A stretch of DNA of 53,229 bases, from NCBI GenBank assembly GCA_045632485.1, contig JAZQWT010000134.1:1-53229 (forward strand). Reading direction: 5' to 3'. The notes below the pieces were generated by a model. The model had not been told where the DNA came from. It was given only the letters and a program-made list of their open reading frames with translations, and did no database searches. Each line of letters opens with the position of its first letter. The stretch's first letter is position 1. Made by a program: the position numbers and the translations under genes. This document shows positions 35,135 through 42,775 of the stretch, one piece after another. Source of the stretch: SIG575 sp045632485 (lineage in GTDB: Bacteria > Bacillota > Clostridia > Oscillospirales > Acutalibacteraceae).

Positions 35135-35225
35135 AAAAAAAATAATATAGTCGCTAAGATGTTTTCACCTTACGACTATATTATAGAGATATTTAATTAT
35201 ACTTTGGTCGCTTGCAAAGCGACAA
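35135..35225 (-). promoter_or_regulatory. Leader hairpin with T-run and repeated GTCGC sites before the VWA gene
   Basis: On the minus strand a perfect 12-base inverted repeat, ATAATATAGTCG / CGACTATATTAT (35142-35184), extends through TAAG / CTTA with one bulged base. Eight T follow (35135-35142) and then GGAGG. This is the form of an intrinsic terminator or attenuator placed at the ribosome site. Just upstream, GTCGCTT / AAGCGAC (35208-35224) forms a second palindrome overlapping a possible -35 (TTGTCG, 35220-35225) with TATAAT at 35196-35201. Either RNA attenuation or protein binding at the shared GTCG motif is possible. Confidence 0.55.
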
Positions 35226-35292
35226 ATTTATACTATCACTGATGTGAGTTTTATTATAATTATCAGTACAGCACCCATAGTAAGTTTAAACC

Positions 35293-35456
35293 ATAAATTA
35301 TAATTTACCTGTTACTAACCTTGCCATTTTGCTGTCATCCTTGAGCGTCAGCGAAGGATCTCAAAATGGCAACACATAAACCATTCCCAAACGAGATTCT
35401 TCGCTTCGCTCGAGAATGACACGTTTGGGAATGTCAGCGATAAATTATAATTTACC
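35293..35456. repeat. Paired inverted-repeat element flanked by 17-base direct repeats
   Basis: Two hairpins stand side by side. The first has 11-base arms TTGCCATTTTG / CAAAATGGCAA (35321-35372), the second 12-base arms CATTCCCAAACG / CGTTTGGGAATG (35382-35433). Their inner cores (35333-35361 and 35394-35421) are imperfect reverse complements of each other, both of the TGTCAT-C-GAGCG-AGCGAAG-ATCT type. The pair is flanked by identical direct repeats ATAAATTATAATTTACC (35293-35309 and 35440-35456). This fits a small non-autonomous, REP-like or MITE-like element. Nothing coding is seen in the gap 35140-35500. Confidence 0.65.
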
Positions 35457-35464
35457 ATATAATC

Positions 35465-35489
35465 AGGTGCGGACGGAGTCCGCCTGCAC
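35465..35489. repeat. Short GC-rich hairpin after spoIID
   Basis: GCGGAC / GTCCGC (35469-35483) with a three-base loop, extended by imperfect AGGTGC / TGCACTT flanks, lies just beyond the spoIID stop. There is no T-run on the minus strand, so it is at best a weak terminator and may belong to the adjoining repeat element. Confidence 0.4.
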
Positions 35490-35499
35490 TTATTCCCTC

Positions 35500-36444
35500 T
35501 TACTTTTTATCTATTACTTCAATTTCAACTCCTGTATAATAATGCTTTAAAATCTCCTCATACGTTGCACCCTGACGTGCCATAAAATCGGCTCCGTACT
35601 GGCTCATTCCAACACCGTGACCGTTGCCTGTTACGGTGAAAACGAAATTGTCATCAGCATATTTTACGGTGAAATTATTTGACTTCAGACCGAATGCACT
35701 TTGTATATCACTGCCTGAAAATTCTTTCTCGTTTACGTTTAACGTTTTTACTGCACCTGATTCTGTGCAATAAAGCTCAATTAAGGGAGTATCATTGAAG
35801 TCAGTTCCTGAATATGCTGTGAATTTTTCTTTTGACACAGTAACGGTGCTTATTAAATTTTCAGATAAAGCGTCACCCGAACTTGTAACACTTACAAGAT
35901 ATGGCTTTTCACCACCCCATATATCCTTGCAGTTTTCAGTTCTGCCCGAACATAACGCAAAATATGCAGGGAGAATAATTTCACCATCGTATGTAATAAC
36001 TTTGTCCATCACTTCGTCTACCTGCGAGGTGATTTTTTTTGAATAAATTTCATATTTTTCTCCCCATTTTTCCTGCGCTTCTTCAGGGGAGATATACCCC
36101 TGATGTTTCTTGTAATTATCAGTAAGCTGAACATCATGAGAAATCTGATAAAGTGCATATGTATGTGCGGCAACTGCCTGAGCTTTTATGGCCTCATCAG
36201 AGTAAAAAGGCGAAATCTCGGCACTCACAACACCGACGATATAATCTCTCATTGCAAGTGTTACTTTGGTGTTGGTTTTGCTTCTGGTTATTGTGATTTT
36301 TTCTTCTTTTAAGGTGCTGTTTACCTCTACTGCAGAAGCAGGTTTTTTGTTTTCCTGAGGCTGTATAGGTATCTTTATTGATATAAGAGGCGTAAAAATC
36401 ATTGAAAGTGCCAAACAAAGGCTTAAAAACACAGTAAATCTCAT
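35500..36444 (-). CDS. spoIID: Stage II sporulation protein D
   Basis: SpoIID is a membrane-anchored lytic transglycosylase that remodels peptidoglycan during engulfment in endospore formation. The 314-residue product has one N-terminal membrane helix (about 4-24), a spacer, then the SpoIID/LytB domain: MRDYIVGVVSAEISPFYSDEAIKAQAVAAHTYAL with the catalytic Glu in VSAEI, an FALCSGRTENCKDIWGGEKPYLVSV segment, and the C-terminal GHGVGMSQYGADFMARQGATYEEILKHYY. The start at 36444 is preferred because GGATGG is eight bases upstream. Its presence implies a spore-forming lineage. It is divergent from the citrate synthase gene. Confidence 0.93.
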   Translation of the reverse strand: MRFTVFLSLCLALSMIFTPLISIKIPIQPQENKKPASAVEVNSTLKEEKITITRSKTNTKVTLAMRDYIVGVVSAEISPFYSDEAIKAQAVAAHTYALYQISHDVQLTDNYKKHQGYISPEEAQEKWGEKYEIYSKKITSQVDEVMDKVITYDGEIILPAYFALCSGRTENCKDIWGGEKPYLVSVTSSGDALSENLISTVTVSKEKFTAYSGTDFNDTPLIELYCTESGAVKTLNVNEKEFSGSDIQSAFGLKSNNFTVKYADDNFVFTVTGNGHGVGMSQYGADFMARQGATYEEILKHYYTGVEIEVIDKK

Positions 36445-36465
36445 ATAAATGACCATCCTTTTTTC

Positions 36466-36495
36466 TTGACTTTTGGTACTGAAATATAGTACAAT
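36466..36495 (+). promoter_or_regulatory. Promoter of the citrate synthase gene
   Basis: TTGACT (36466-36471) and TACAAT (36490-36495) are 18 bases apart, about 45 bases before the start codon. The intergenic gap is only about 95 bases and is shared with the divergent spoIID, whose sporulation-type promoter I could not place. Confidence 0.6.
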
Positions 36496-36540
36496 ATAAG
36501 GAAATATAATAGAGTAACTATAATGATAGGGGGCAGAAAA

Positions 36541-37950
36541 ATGTCAACTTATATTAAATATATTGACGACAGTTATATGGACAGTTTATGCAAGGAGCTT
36601 GGAAAAAATAACAAGATTGATCCTGATAACTTTAATCGCTATGGCGTAAAAAGAGGCTTGAGAAATTCGGACGGCACAGGCGTTATGGCAGGTCTTACTC
36701 GTATCTGTAGCGTTGAAGGCTATTACATAAATGACGGTGAAAGACTTCCCAAGGAAGGCAAACTTACATACCGCGGATATGATATGGCTGATATTGTAAG
36801 AAACTGTCAGAAAGAAAACCGCTTCGGATTTGAAGAAGTTGTATGGCTTCTTATTTTCGGTTCACTTCCTACAAAAGAACAGCTTGAAATGTTCAGGGCA
36901 ACATTAGCTGCTTGCCGTGACCTTCCCGATGACTTCATTGAAGATATGATTATGAAGGCTCCGTCACCTGATATTATGAATAAAATGGCAAGAAGTGTAC
37001 TTGCACTTTATTCATATGATTCAAATCCTGATGAAACAAGTGTAAGTAATATGCTCAGACAGTGTATTCACCTTATTGCACAGCTTCCTGCAATTATGAC
37101 TTATGCTTATCAGGTGAAGAGAAGAACATATTACAAGAAGAGTATGTATATCCACCAGCCCAAAGCAGAACACTCAACTGCTGAATCAATTCTCCGTTTC
37201 ACAAGAGCAGACAGAAACTTCACTGACGAGGAAGCAAAACTTCTGGACCTTTGCCTTTGCATTCACGCTGAGCATGGCGGCGGTAACAACTCATCCTTCA
37301 CAACAAGAGTTATTTCTTCATCAGGTACAGATACATATTCAGCAATCAGTGCTGCTATAGGTTCTCTTAAAGGTCCCCGTCACGGTGGTGCAAACATCAA
37401 AGCACACACAATGATTGATGAAATTTACAAAAACGTTAAAAACCATGAGTCAGACGGCGAAATTTACGATTATCTCAAGAAGATTATCAACAAAGAAGCA
37501 GGGGACGGTTCAGGTCTTATTTACGGTATGGGTCACGCAATTTATACTCTTTCAGACCCCAGAGCAGTTCTTCTCCGTGAAAAGGCAGCAGAATTTGTAA
37601 AAGGCACAGAGTATGAAGACAGATTTCAGCTTATTAACCGTATTGAGGCACTTTCACCTCAGGTTTTTGCTGACGTGAAAGGTGTTAAGAAACCTCTTTG
37701 TGCAAATGTTGATATGTATTCAGGTCTTATTTATGAAATGCTTAAAATTCCTGTGGATTTATTTACACCTATGTTTGCTGTTGCACGCGTAGCAGGTTGG
37801 TCAGCACACAGAATTGAGGAAATGACAACAGCAGGCAGAATTATCCGTCCTGCATACAAGAGTGTTGCTCTTTCAAGGGAATATGTTCCCATTGACGAAA
37901 GAACAGAAACAGTAGGTCAGGGAATCTATGTTCCCCATGAGCAGAGGTAA
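36541..37950 (+). CDS. gltA: Citrate synthase
   Basis: This enzyme condenses acetyl-CoA and oxaloacetate. With the start at 36541 (AGGGGG nearby) it has 469 residues, typical of the Clostridial form with a longer N-terminus. It shows GLTRICSVEGYYINDGER...LTYRGYD near the start, NNSSFTTRVISSSGTDTYSAISAAIGSLKGPRHGGANIKA with a catalytic His, and GMGHAIYTLSDPRAVLLREKA with the second catalytic His, plus a conserved late Arg region. A 2-methylcitrate synthase activity cannot be excluded. No aconitase or isocitrate dehydrogenase is adjacent. The gene appears co-transcribed with two downstream membrane-protein genes. Confidence 0.92.
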   Translation: MSTYIKYIDDSYMDSLCKELGKNNKIDPDNFNRYGVKRGLRNSDGTGVMAGLTRICSVEGYYINDGERLPKEGKLTYRGYDMADIVRNCQKENRFGFEEVVWLLIFGSLPTKEQLEMFRATLAACRDLPDDFIEDMIMKAPSPDIMNKMARSVLALYSYDSNPDETSVSNMLRQCIHLIAQLPAIMTYAYQVKRRTYYKKSMYIHQPKAEHSTAESILRFTRADRNFTDEEAKLLDLCLCIHAEHGGGNNSSFTTRVISSSGTDTYSAISAAIGSLKGPRHGGANIKAHTMIDEIYKNVKNHESDGEIYDYLKKIINKEAGDGSGLIYGMGHAIYTLSDPRAVLLREKAAEFVKGTEYEDRFQLINRIEALSPQVFADVKGVKKPLCANVDMYSGLIYEMLKIPVDLFTPMFAVARVAGWSAHRIEEMTTAGRIIRPAYKSVALSREYVPIDERTETVGQGIYVPHEQR

Positions 37951-37955
37951 TAAGA

Positions 37956-38915
37956 ATGAAGATTAAAGGCAGCGTTAAAAATCTTAAAATAAATACAGCA
38001 TTCATTATTGCGGCAATAGGTGCTCTTATTGCTTTGGGTGCAAGAATATATCAGGCTTTCTCAGGTCTTATTGATTTTGAAACAGGCTTTTTTACAGGCA
38101 GTGACTTTTCTGTGTATATCTTATACGGTGCACTTGCTTTAGCAGCAGTGGGAATTTTTGCAGTAGCATTCCTTGCAGGAGAAATTCCTCAGGAAAAAAT
38201 GCCTGTCAAAAAAAGTCCTCTTGTTGCATTGTTTTCAGGTCTTTTCGGCATTACTCTTGCAGTAAGTGCAGTTGAACAGTTTTCTGTATTCAGCAATGCA
38301 TATTCATCTTTTGATGCTATGATGACTGAACAGACAATGATGTCATATCTTATGAAATCAGGCAATTTGCCAAGACTCGGAGAAGCAGTTTTTGCAGCAA
38401 TCAGCATTATTTATTTCGTTGTACTTGTAATTAATTACAGCGGTATTAAAAATGTTGATTTCACAAAGCTTAAAGCATTGTCGCTCTGTCCGCTTTTCTG
38501 GGCAACATTCAGAATGGTTCAGCGTTTTACAAGAACAATCAGCTTTATGAATGTATCATCTCTTTTCATTGAATTGTTTATGATAGCGTTTATGATGATG
38601 TTCTTTATGTATTTCGCACAGATGTCATCAAACGTAAATGCAACAGCAATTTCTTACAAGGTTTTTTCATACGGACTTATTGCTTCTATGTTTGCAGCGG
38701 TAGTTTCAGTTCCTAAGGTTTTGTTAATTATCTTTAATTCATCATACAGAGACCTTATGAGTGCAGGACTTCTTGAATGTGCTTTTGAAGCAACAGACCT
38801 TGCTTTTTGTCTGTTTGCAGTTGCAATGCTTGTGCTTTGTATGTCTTTACCCAGAATCAAAAATATGACCCTTAAGGAAACAGAAAAATTGATTAACAAA
38901 GAGGAGGAAAAATAA
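37956..38915 (+). CDS. Polytopic membrane protein, function unknown
   Basis: I do not recognise this 319-residue protein. It has about eight hydrophobic segments (roughly 12-35, 50-74, 87-109, 144-163, 175-190, 200-222, 232-255 and 280-300), with a short charged tail (KETEKLINKEEEK). No transport or catalytic motif is evident. It begins five bases after the citrate synthase stop and ends one base before the AEC transporter start, so the three are almost surely one transcript. That context suggests a role tied to organic-acid metabolism or export, but this is only contextual. Confidence 0.65.
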   Translation: MKIKGSVKNLKINTAFIIAAIGALIALGARIYQAFSGLIDFETGFFTGSDFSVYILYGALALAAVGIFAVAFLAGEIPQEKMPVKKSPLVALFSGLFGITLAVSAVEQFSVFSNAYSSFDAMMTEQTMMSYLMKSGNLPRLGEAVFAAISIIYFVVLVINYSGIKNVDFTKLKALSLCPLFWATFRMVQRFTRTISFMNVSSLFIELFMIAFMMMFFMYFAQMSSNVNATAISYKVFSYGLIASMFAAVVSVPKVLLIIFNSSYRDLMSAGLLECAFEATDLAFCLFAVAMLVLCMSLPRIKNMTLKETEKLINKEEEK

Positions 38916-38916
38916 G

Positions 38917-39843
38917 GTGTTTTTGCAGAATCTTGCTATTGCCGCAAAACAGGTCGGTATTCTTTATATTCTTGTTGCAGTTGGTTTCATCTGCGATAAA
39001 ACAGGTTTATTCAAAGAAAAAACAGCAAGACTTTCAAACGACCTTCTCTTCTACATAATAACTCCTGCAGTTATAGTAACTGCGTTTATGTCTATGGATA
39101 ATACCCCTGAAAATTACAAAAAGCTTCTTCTTGCATTTGTTTTTGCGGTTGTTCTGCAGGTTGTGGGTGCAATTATTGCGATGCCGTTTTTCAGGGATAA
39201 AACAAAAAAAGATAATTCTATTTTTAAATTTGCATCAAACTACGGTAACGTAGGCTATATGGCTTTGCCTCTTGCAAATGCGGTTTTAGGTGCTGAAGGT
39301 GTTTTCTACTGTTCCGTTGTTGTAATGGTGTTCAATGTTTTTTCATTCACTCACGGCATAATGGTTATGACAGGGGAGAAGAAATTTGATGTAAAAAAAC
39401 TTTTCCTCAACCCCGGTACAATAGCCGTTTTAATCGGATTGCCTTTATTTATTTTCGGTATTGAATTGCCTGAAATTATTGACACTCCTGTTGATTATCT
39501 GGCATCTCTCAATACACCCATTGCGATGATTTTCTTCGGAACATATCTTGCTAACACTGACCTTAAAACAATGTTCAACGATAAAAGGATTTACCTTACG
39601 GCACTTCTCAAGCTGATTGTGCTTCCCCTTTGTATGATGGGCATTTTCAAGGTTTTCGGAATAACGGGTGCTCTTGTGCCGGCTCTTATACTTTCAAGCT
39701 CGGCACCCAGTGCAAACAACACTGTAATGTTTGCTGCAAAATACGATAAAGACGCGCCTTGTGCATCGAAGGTTGTGGCACTCGTAAGCTTTATGAGTAT
39801 TGTTACAATGCCTGTTATGATTGCTCTGGCACAGCAGATGTAG
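38917..39843 (+). CDS. AEC-family (auxin efflux carrier-like) transporter
   Basis: The 308-residue protein has about ten hydrophobic segments in two halves, as in the AEC family of malate, malonate and other organic-acid carriers. Typical features are KTARLSNDLLFYIITPAVIVTAFM in the first half, ASNYGNVGYMALPLANAVLG at about 107-126, and in the second half FGTYLAN and ALILSSSAPSANNTVMFAAKY. It starts with GTG behind GAGGAGG. Its placement directly downstream of citrate synthase makes a di- or tricarboxylate a reasonable substrate, but this is inference. Confidence 0.8.
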   Translation: MFLQNLAIAAKQVGILYILVAVGFICDKTGLFKEKTARLSNDLLFYIITPAVIVTAFMSMDNTPENYKKLLLAFVFAVVLQVVGAIIAMPFFRDKTKKDNSIFKFASNYGNVGYMALPLANAVLGAEGVFYCSVVVMVFNVFSFTHGIMVMTGEKKFDVKKLFLNPGTIAVLIGLPLFIFGIELPEIIDTPVDYLASLNTPIAMIFFGTYLANTDLKTMFNDKRIYLTALLKLIVLPLCMMGIFKVFGITGALVPALILSSSAPSANNTVMFAAKYDKDAPCASKVVALVSFMSIVTMPVMIALAQQM

Positions 39844-39845
39844 TT

Positions 39846-40646
39846 ATGGAAAATATTAAAAAGATTCTTGATATGTGCTGCGAGGTTTACGGCTTCTGCA
39901 GCTTTGACGAAATAAAAGATTATCTGATTGATTGCAGGGCAAAATCCCGTATCCCGCAGAATGCAAAAACAGTTATCACAATTCTTTTTCCTTATTATCT
40001 GGGGGAAGAAGCGTATGAAAACTTAAATGTTTCACGATATGCCGCAGTAAGAGATTATCACGAAGTGGCATCTTTGTATCTGTCGGATATTGCAGAAAAA
40101 TTAAAGGAAAATTATCCTGAAAATGAGTTCATATTTTTTGCCGATAATTCTCCCATACCCGAGGTTTTTGCTGCAGCAAAAAGCGGAGTGGGAGTCAAAG
40201 GGAAAAACGGACTTCTCATAAACGAAAAATACGGTTCGTGGATTTTTATTGGCGAAATCGTAACTGATTTATATATTCCTTGCGAAGAAAAGGAAGTTAA
40301 ACTGTGTCACGGTTGCTCAAAATGCCTTGATGCCTGCCCTACGGGAGTGCTTAAGGATGAAAAGTTTGACCCTGACAAATGCCTGTCACACATCAGCCAG
40401 AAAAAAGGCGAAATCCCCGAAGAATACAAGCAGATGATGAAAAATCTCGGATGTGCCTGGGGATGTGACGAATGTCAGAAAGCGTGTCCGTATAATATAA
40501 ACGCGAAAAAAACCACGTTGGAAGAATTTATTAAAAGTGCAGAGCCTTTTGTTACGGAAGATACGGAAATTGAGGGCAGAGCCTTTGCATGGCGTGGTGA
40601 AAAAGTTATTAAAAGAAATCTGAGGACAGTAAGTAATGAATTTTGA
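39846..40646 (+). CDS. Short QueG-like 2[4Fe-4S] protein
   Basis: The 266-residue protein resembles epoxyqueuosine reductase in layout but is about 110 residues shorter. An N-terminal DUF1730-like part includes FFADNSPIPEVFAAAKSGVGVKGKNGLLI (like the DSAPV and GWIGKN motifs of QueG). Two clusters follow: Cys154, 157, 160, 164 (CHGCSKCLDACP) and Cys203, 207, 210, 214 (CAWGCDECQKACP). The C-terminal HEAT-like extension of true QueG is missing. The ATG at 39846 follows the AEC stop by two bases; upstream in-frame codons lie inside that gene. A tRNA-modification role is possible, but another Fe-S reductase role is equally open. Confidence 0.75.
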   Translation: MENIKKILDMCCEVYGFCSFDEIKDYLIDCRAKSRIPQNAKTVITILFPYYLGEEAYENLNVSRYAAVRDYHEVASLYLSDIAEKLKENYPENEFIFFADNSPIPEVFAAAKSGVGVKGKNGLLINEKYGSWIFIGEIVTDLYIPCEEKEVKLCHGCSKCLDACPTGVLKDEKFDPDKCLSHISQKKGEIPEEYKQMMKNLGCAWGCDECQKACPYNINAKKTTLEEFIKSAEPFVTEDTEIEGRAFAWRGEKVIKRNLRTVSNEF

Positions 40647-41517
40647 AAACAAAGAGTATGATGCAAAATTTAAAGAGCTTATTTCTTCTGCCTTTGACAG
40701 CGGAAGGCTTCCTCATGCAATAATTCTGGAAGGTGCAAATGCATCAAAACGACTCGAGTTTGCTTCACTTCTTGCAAAAGCACTTGTGTGCAGAGAAAGT
40801 GAAAAAATTCTCCGTCCCTGCGGAAAATGTCCTGATTGCATAAAAGCAGATTCGGATTCTCACGTAGATATAAAAACAGTTATCGGCACCAACAAATCAA
40901 AGACGGTGTCGGTTGAAGATATACGAAACGTAAGAAGCGATGCTTATGTTGTACCTAACGAGGCAGAGAGAAAGGTTTATATAATCACATCTGCTCATAA
41001 GATGAACGAAACGGCAATGAATGCATTTTTAAAGGTGCTTGAAGAGCCGCCCTCATATGTTAATTTCATTCTCGAATGTGAAGATAAGGCAATGCTTCTC
41101 CAGACAGTAAAATCACGTTGTGCCGCTTTCAGATTAGGAGATCTGACAGACGACAGTATAACAAAAAAGAAGCTTGAAGCATCCTTCGATAATGCAGTTA
41201 AAATAGCAAAAGCAATTTCATCAGACAGCGAAATTGAAATGATGAAAACGCTGGGAATGTTTGAAAAAGATAAAGATGCCTTGAAATTGGCGTTAGAAGA
41301 AGTTATACTTATCCTGAGAGACAGTATTGCACTTAAAAGCGGTGCGGTGAACTGCCTTTCACAGAATGAAGATACAGCAAAAGAACTTGCGTCATCAATG
41401 ACTTCGGAAAAAATTATAAAAGCAGCAGAAATTGTTAACGATACACTGCAGAGTATGCAGTATTACGCAAATCACAATTTGCTTTTGGCACGACTTTCAA
41501 GTCGGCTGAAAGATTGA
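40636..41517 (+). CDS. holB: DNA polymerase III subunit delta' (HolB-like)
   Basis: Delta' is the stator of the clamp loader. The 293-residue protein has the AAA+ fold start (GRLPHAIILEGANASKRLEFASLLAKAL) in which the Walker A loop is lost, as is common for delta'. It has a zinc module (VCRES...CGKCPDC), the SVEDIRNVRSDAY segment, KVYIITSAHKMNETAMNAFLKVLEEPPSYVNFIL and the SRCAAFRL sensor region. It overlaps the QueG-like gene by 11 bases and is followed by ricT; holB-ricT adjacency is conserved in Firmicutes. Confidence 0.92.
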   Translation: MNFENKEYDAKFKELISSAFDSGRLPHAIILEGANASKRLEFASLLAKALVCRESEKILRPCGKCPDCIKADSDSHVDIKTVIGTNKSKTVSVEDIRNVRSDAYVVPNEAERKVYIITSAHKMNETAMNAFLKVLEEPPSYVNFILECEDKAMLLQTVKSRCAAFRLGDLTDDSITKKKLEASFDNAVKIAKAISSDSEIEMMKTLGMFEKDKDALKLALEEVILILRDSIALKSGAVNCLSQNEDTAKELASSMTSEKIIKAAEIVNDTLQSMQYYANHNLLLARLSSRLKD

Positions 41518-41541
41518 CATATTTGAAAGAGAGGAAAAATT

Positions 41542-42408
41542 ATGGCTGAGGTAATCGGTGTCAGATTCAAAGACGTAGGCAAAGTATATTTCTTTGACCC
41601 TGACGGAAAACAGCTTAAAAAGTTTGATAAAGTTATTGTTGAAACTTCACGCGGAATTGAATGTGGTGAAGTGGCAGCGGAAAACCGTGAGGTAGAGGAT
41701 GATAAAATCATACATCCTCTTAAAAAACTTATCAGAATTGCAACGGAAGAAGACCTGAAAACTGTTGCACAGAATAAAGAAAAAGAGAAAAAGGCTTTTG
41801 ATATCTGTCTTGAAAAAATTGCAAAGCACGGACTTGACATGAAGCTCGTTGAAGCTGAATATACATTTGATAACAGCAAAATTCTTTTCTATTTTACTTC
41901 AGACGGCAGAGTTGATTTCAGAGAACTTGTTAAAGATTTAGCATCTGTTTTCAGAACAAGAATCGAACTTCGCCAGATTGGTGTAAGAGATGAATCAAAG
42001 ATGGTAGGCGGACTCGGTATGTGCGGTAGACCTCTTTGTTGTTCAAGCTTCCTTGGAGATTTCCAGCCTGTTTCAATCAAAATGGCAAAAGAGCAGGGCT
42101 TGTCACTTAATCCTACAAAAATCAGCGGTACCTGCGGCAGACTTATGTGCTGTCTTAAATACGAACAGGATGCATATGAGCATCTTCTTCGTGTAACTCC
42201 CAAAGTCGGAGCTATTGTTGAAACGGATGAGGGCAGAGGCGTTGTGCAGGAAGTAAACCTTCTCAAAGGCAAACTCAAAGTAAGCCTTGATCGCCGTCCC
42301 GGTGCTGCACCTCAGACTTTTGACCGCCACGACGTGAAAATTATCAAAGACGGTCATATGAAAATTGACAAAGCAGAGCTTGAAGCACTCAAAGGCATAG
42401 AAAACTGA
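41542..42408 (+). CDS. ricT: PSP1-domain protein RicT (YaaT-like)
   Basis: RicT belongs to the RicA-RicF-RicT complex, which binds Fe-S clusters and regulates RNase Y, sporulation and competence in Bacillus. The 288-residue product has the PSP1 C-terminal domain: KILFYFTSDGRVDFRELVKDLASVFRTRIELRQIGVRDESK, then GGLGMCGRPLCCSSFL and ISGTCGRLMCCLKYEQDAYE, whose Cys residues are the Fe-S ligands. It follows holB closely. RicA and RicF are not in the window. Confidence 0.92.
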   Translation: MAEVIGVRFKDVGKVYFFDPDGKQLKKFDKVIVETSRGIECGEVAAENREVEDDKIIHPLKKLIRIATEEDLKTVAQNKEKEKKAFDICLEKIAKHGLDMKLVEAEYTFDNSKILFYFTSDGRVDFRELVKDLASVFRTRIELRQIGVRDESKMVGGLGMCGRPLCCSSFLGDFQPVSIKMAKEQGLSLNPTKISGTCGRLMCCLKYEQDAYEHLLRVTPKVGAIVETDEGRGVVQEVNLLKGKLKVSLDRRPGAAPQTFDRHDVKIIKDGHMKIDKAELEALKGIEN

Positions 42409-42491
42409 TTTTTATTAAAAAGAAAAAACTTTTTAGTATAGCCTGAAAAAGGGAGATTATTAAAGAAATTATTGTCTTTATAAAAAAACAC

Positions 42492-42519
42492 TTGATTTTT
42501 CGAAAATATATGATAGAAT
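42492..42519 (+). promoter_or_regulatory. Promoter of the ferredoxin gene
   Basis: TTGATT (42492-42497) and TAGAAT (42514-42519) are 16 bases apart, about 30 bases before a GGGAGG site. The gap after ricT also holds a weak A/T-rich hairpin near 42420 but nothing else. Confidence 0.55.
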
Positions 42520-42551
42520 AGGTGTATAAATAAAGAGGGAGGTTATGAACA

Positions 42552-42722
42552 ATGGCTTATATCATCAACGACGAATGCATTTCATGCGGCGCTTGTACAG
42601 GCGAATGTCCCGTTGAGGCAATTTCTGAAGGCGCAGATAAATATGTTATCGACGCAGATGCTTGCATCGATTGCGGTAGCTGTGCAGATGCTTGCCCCGT
42701 AGGAGCTCCTGAACAGGCATAA
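42552..42722 (+). CDS. 2[4Fe-4S] ferredoxin
   Basis: A small electron carrier of the Clostridial type, 56 residues. It begins MAYIINDECISCGACTGECP and has two CxxCxxCxxxCP motifs: Cys9, 12, 15, 19 and Cys38, 41, 44, 48. The start is fixed by GGGAGG nine bases upstream. It has its own promoter and bidirectional terminator. Such ferredoxins serve pyruvate:ferredoxin oxidoreductase, hydrogenases and Rnf in anaerobes; the partner here is unknown. It is the last host gene before the phage-derived cassette. Confidence 0.97.
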   Translation: MAYIINDECISCGACTGECPVEAISEGADKYVIDADACIDCGSCADACPVGAPEQA

Positions 42723-42740
42723 TTTTAAAATGTAAGTAAA

Positions 42741-42775
42741 AAACCGGATTACCTATTGGTAATCCGGTTTTTGCT
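42741..42775. terminator. Bidirectional terminator between ferredoxin and phage cassette
   Basis: AAACCGGATTACC / GGTAATCCGGTTT form a 13-base-pair stem with a four-base loop. T-runs are present on both strands (TTTTTG after the stem on plus, and TTTTTT on minus from the AAAAAA before it). It ends both the ferredoxin transcript and the minus-strand cassette. Confidence 0.9.

Noticed and set aside
35310..35439. CRISPR array
   Set aside because: Only two opposed hairpins are present, with no regular direct repeats or spacers.
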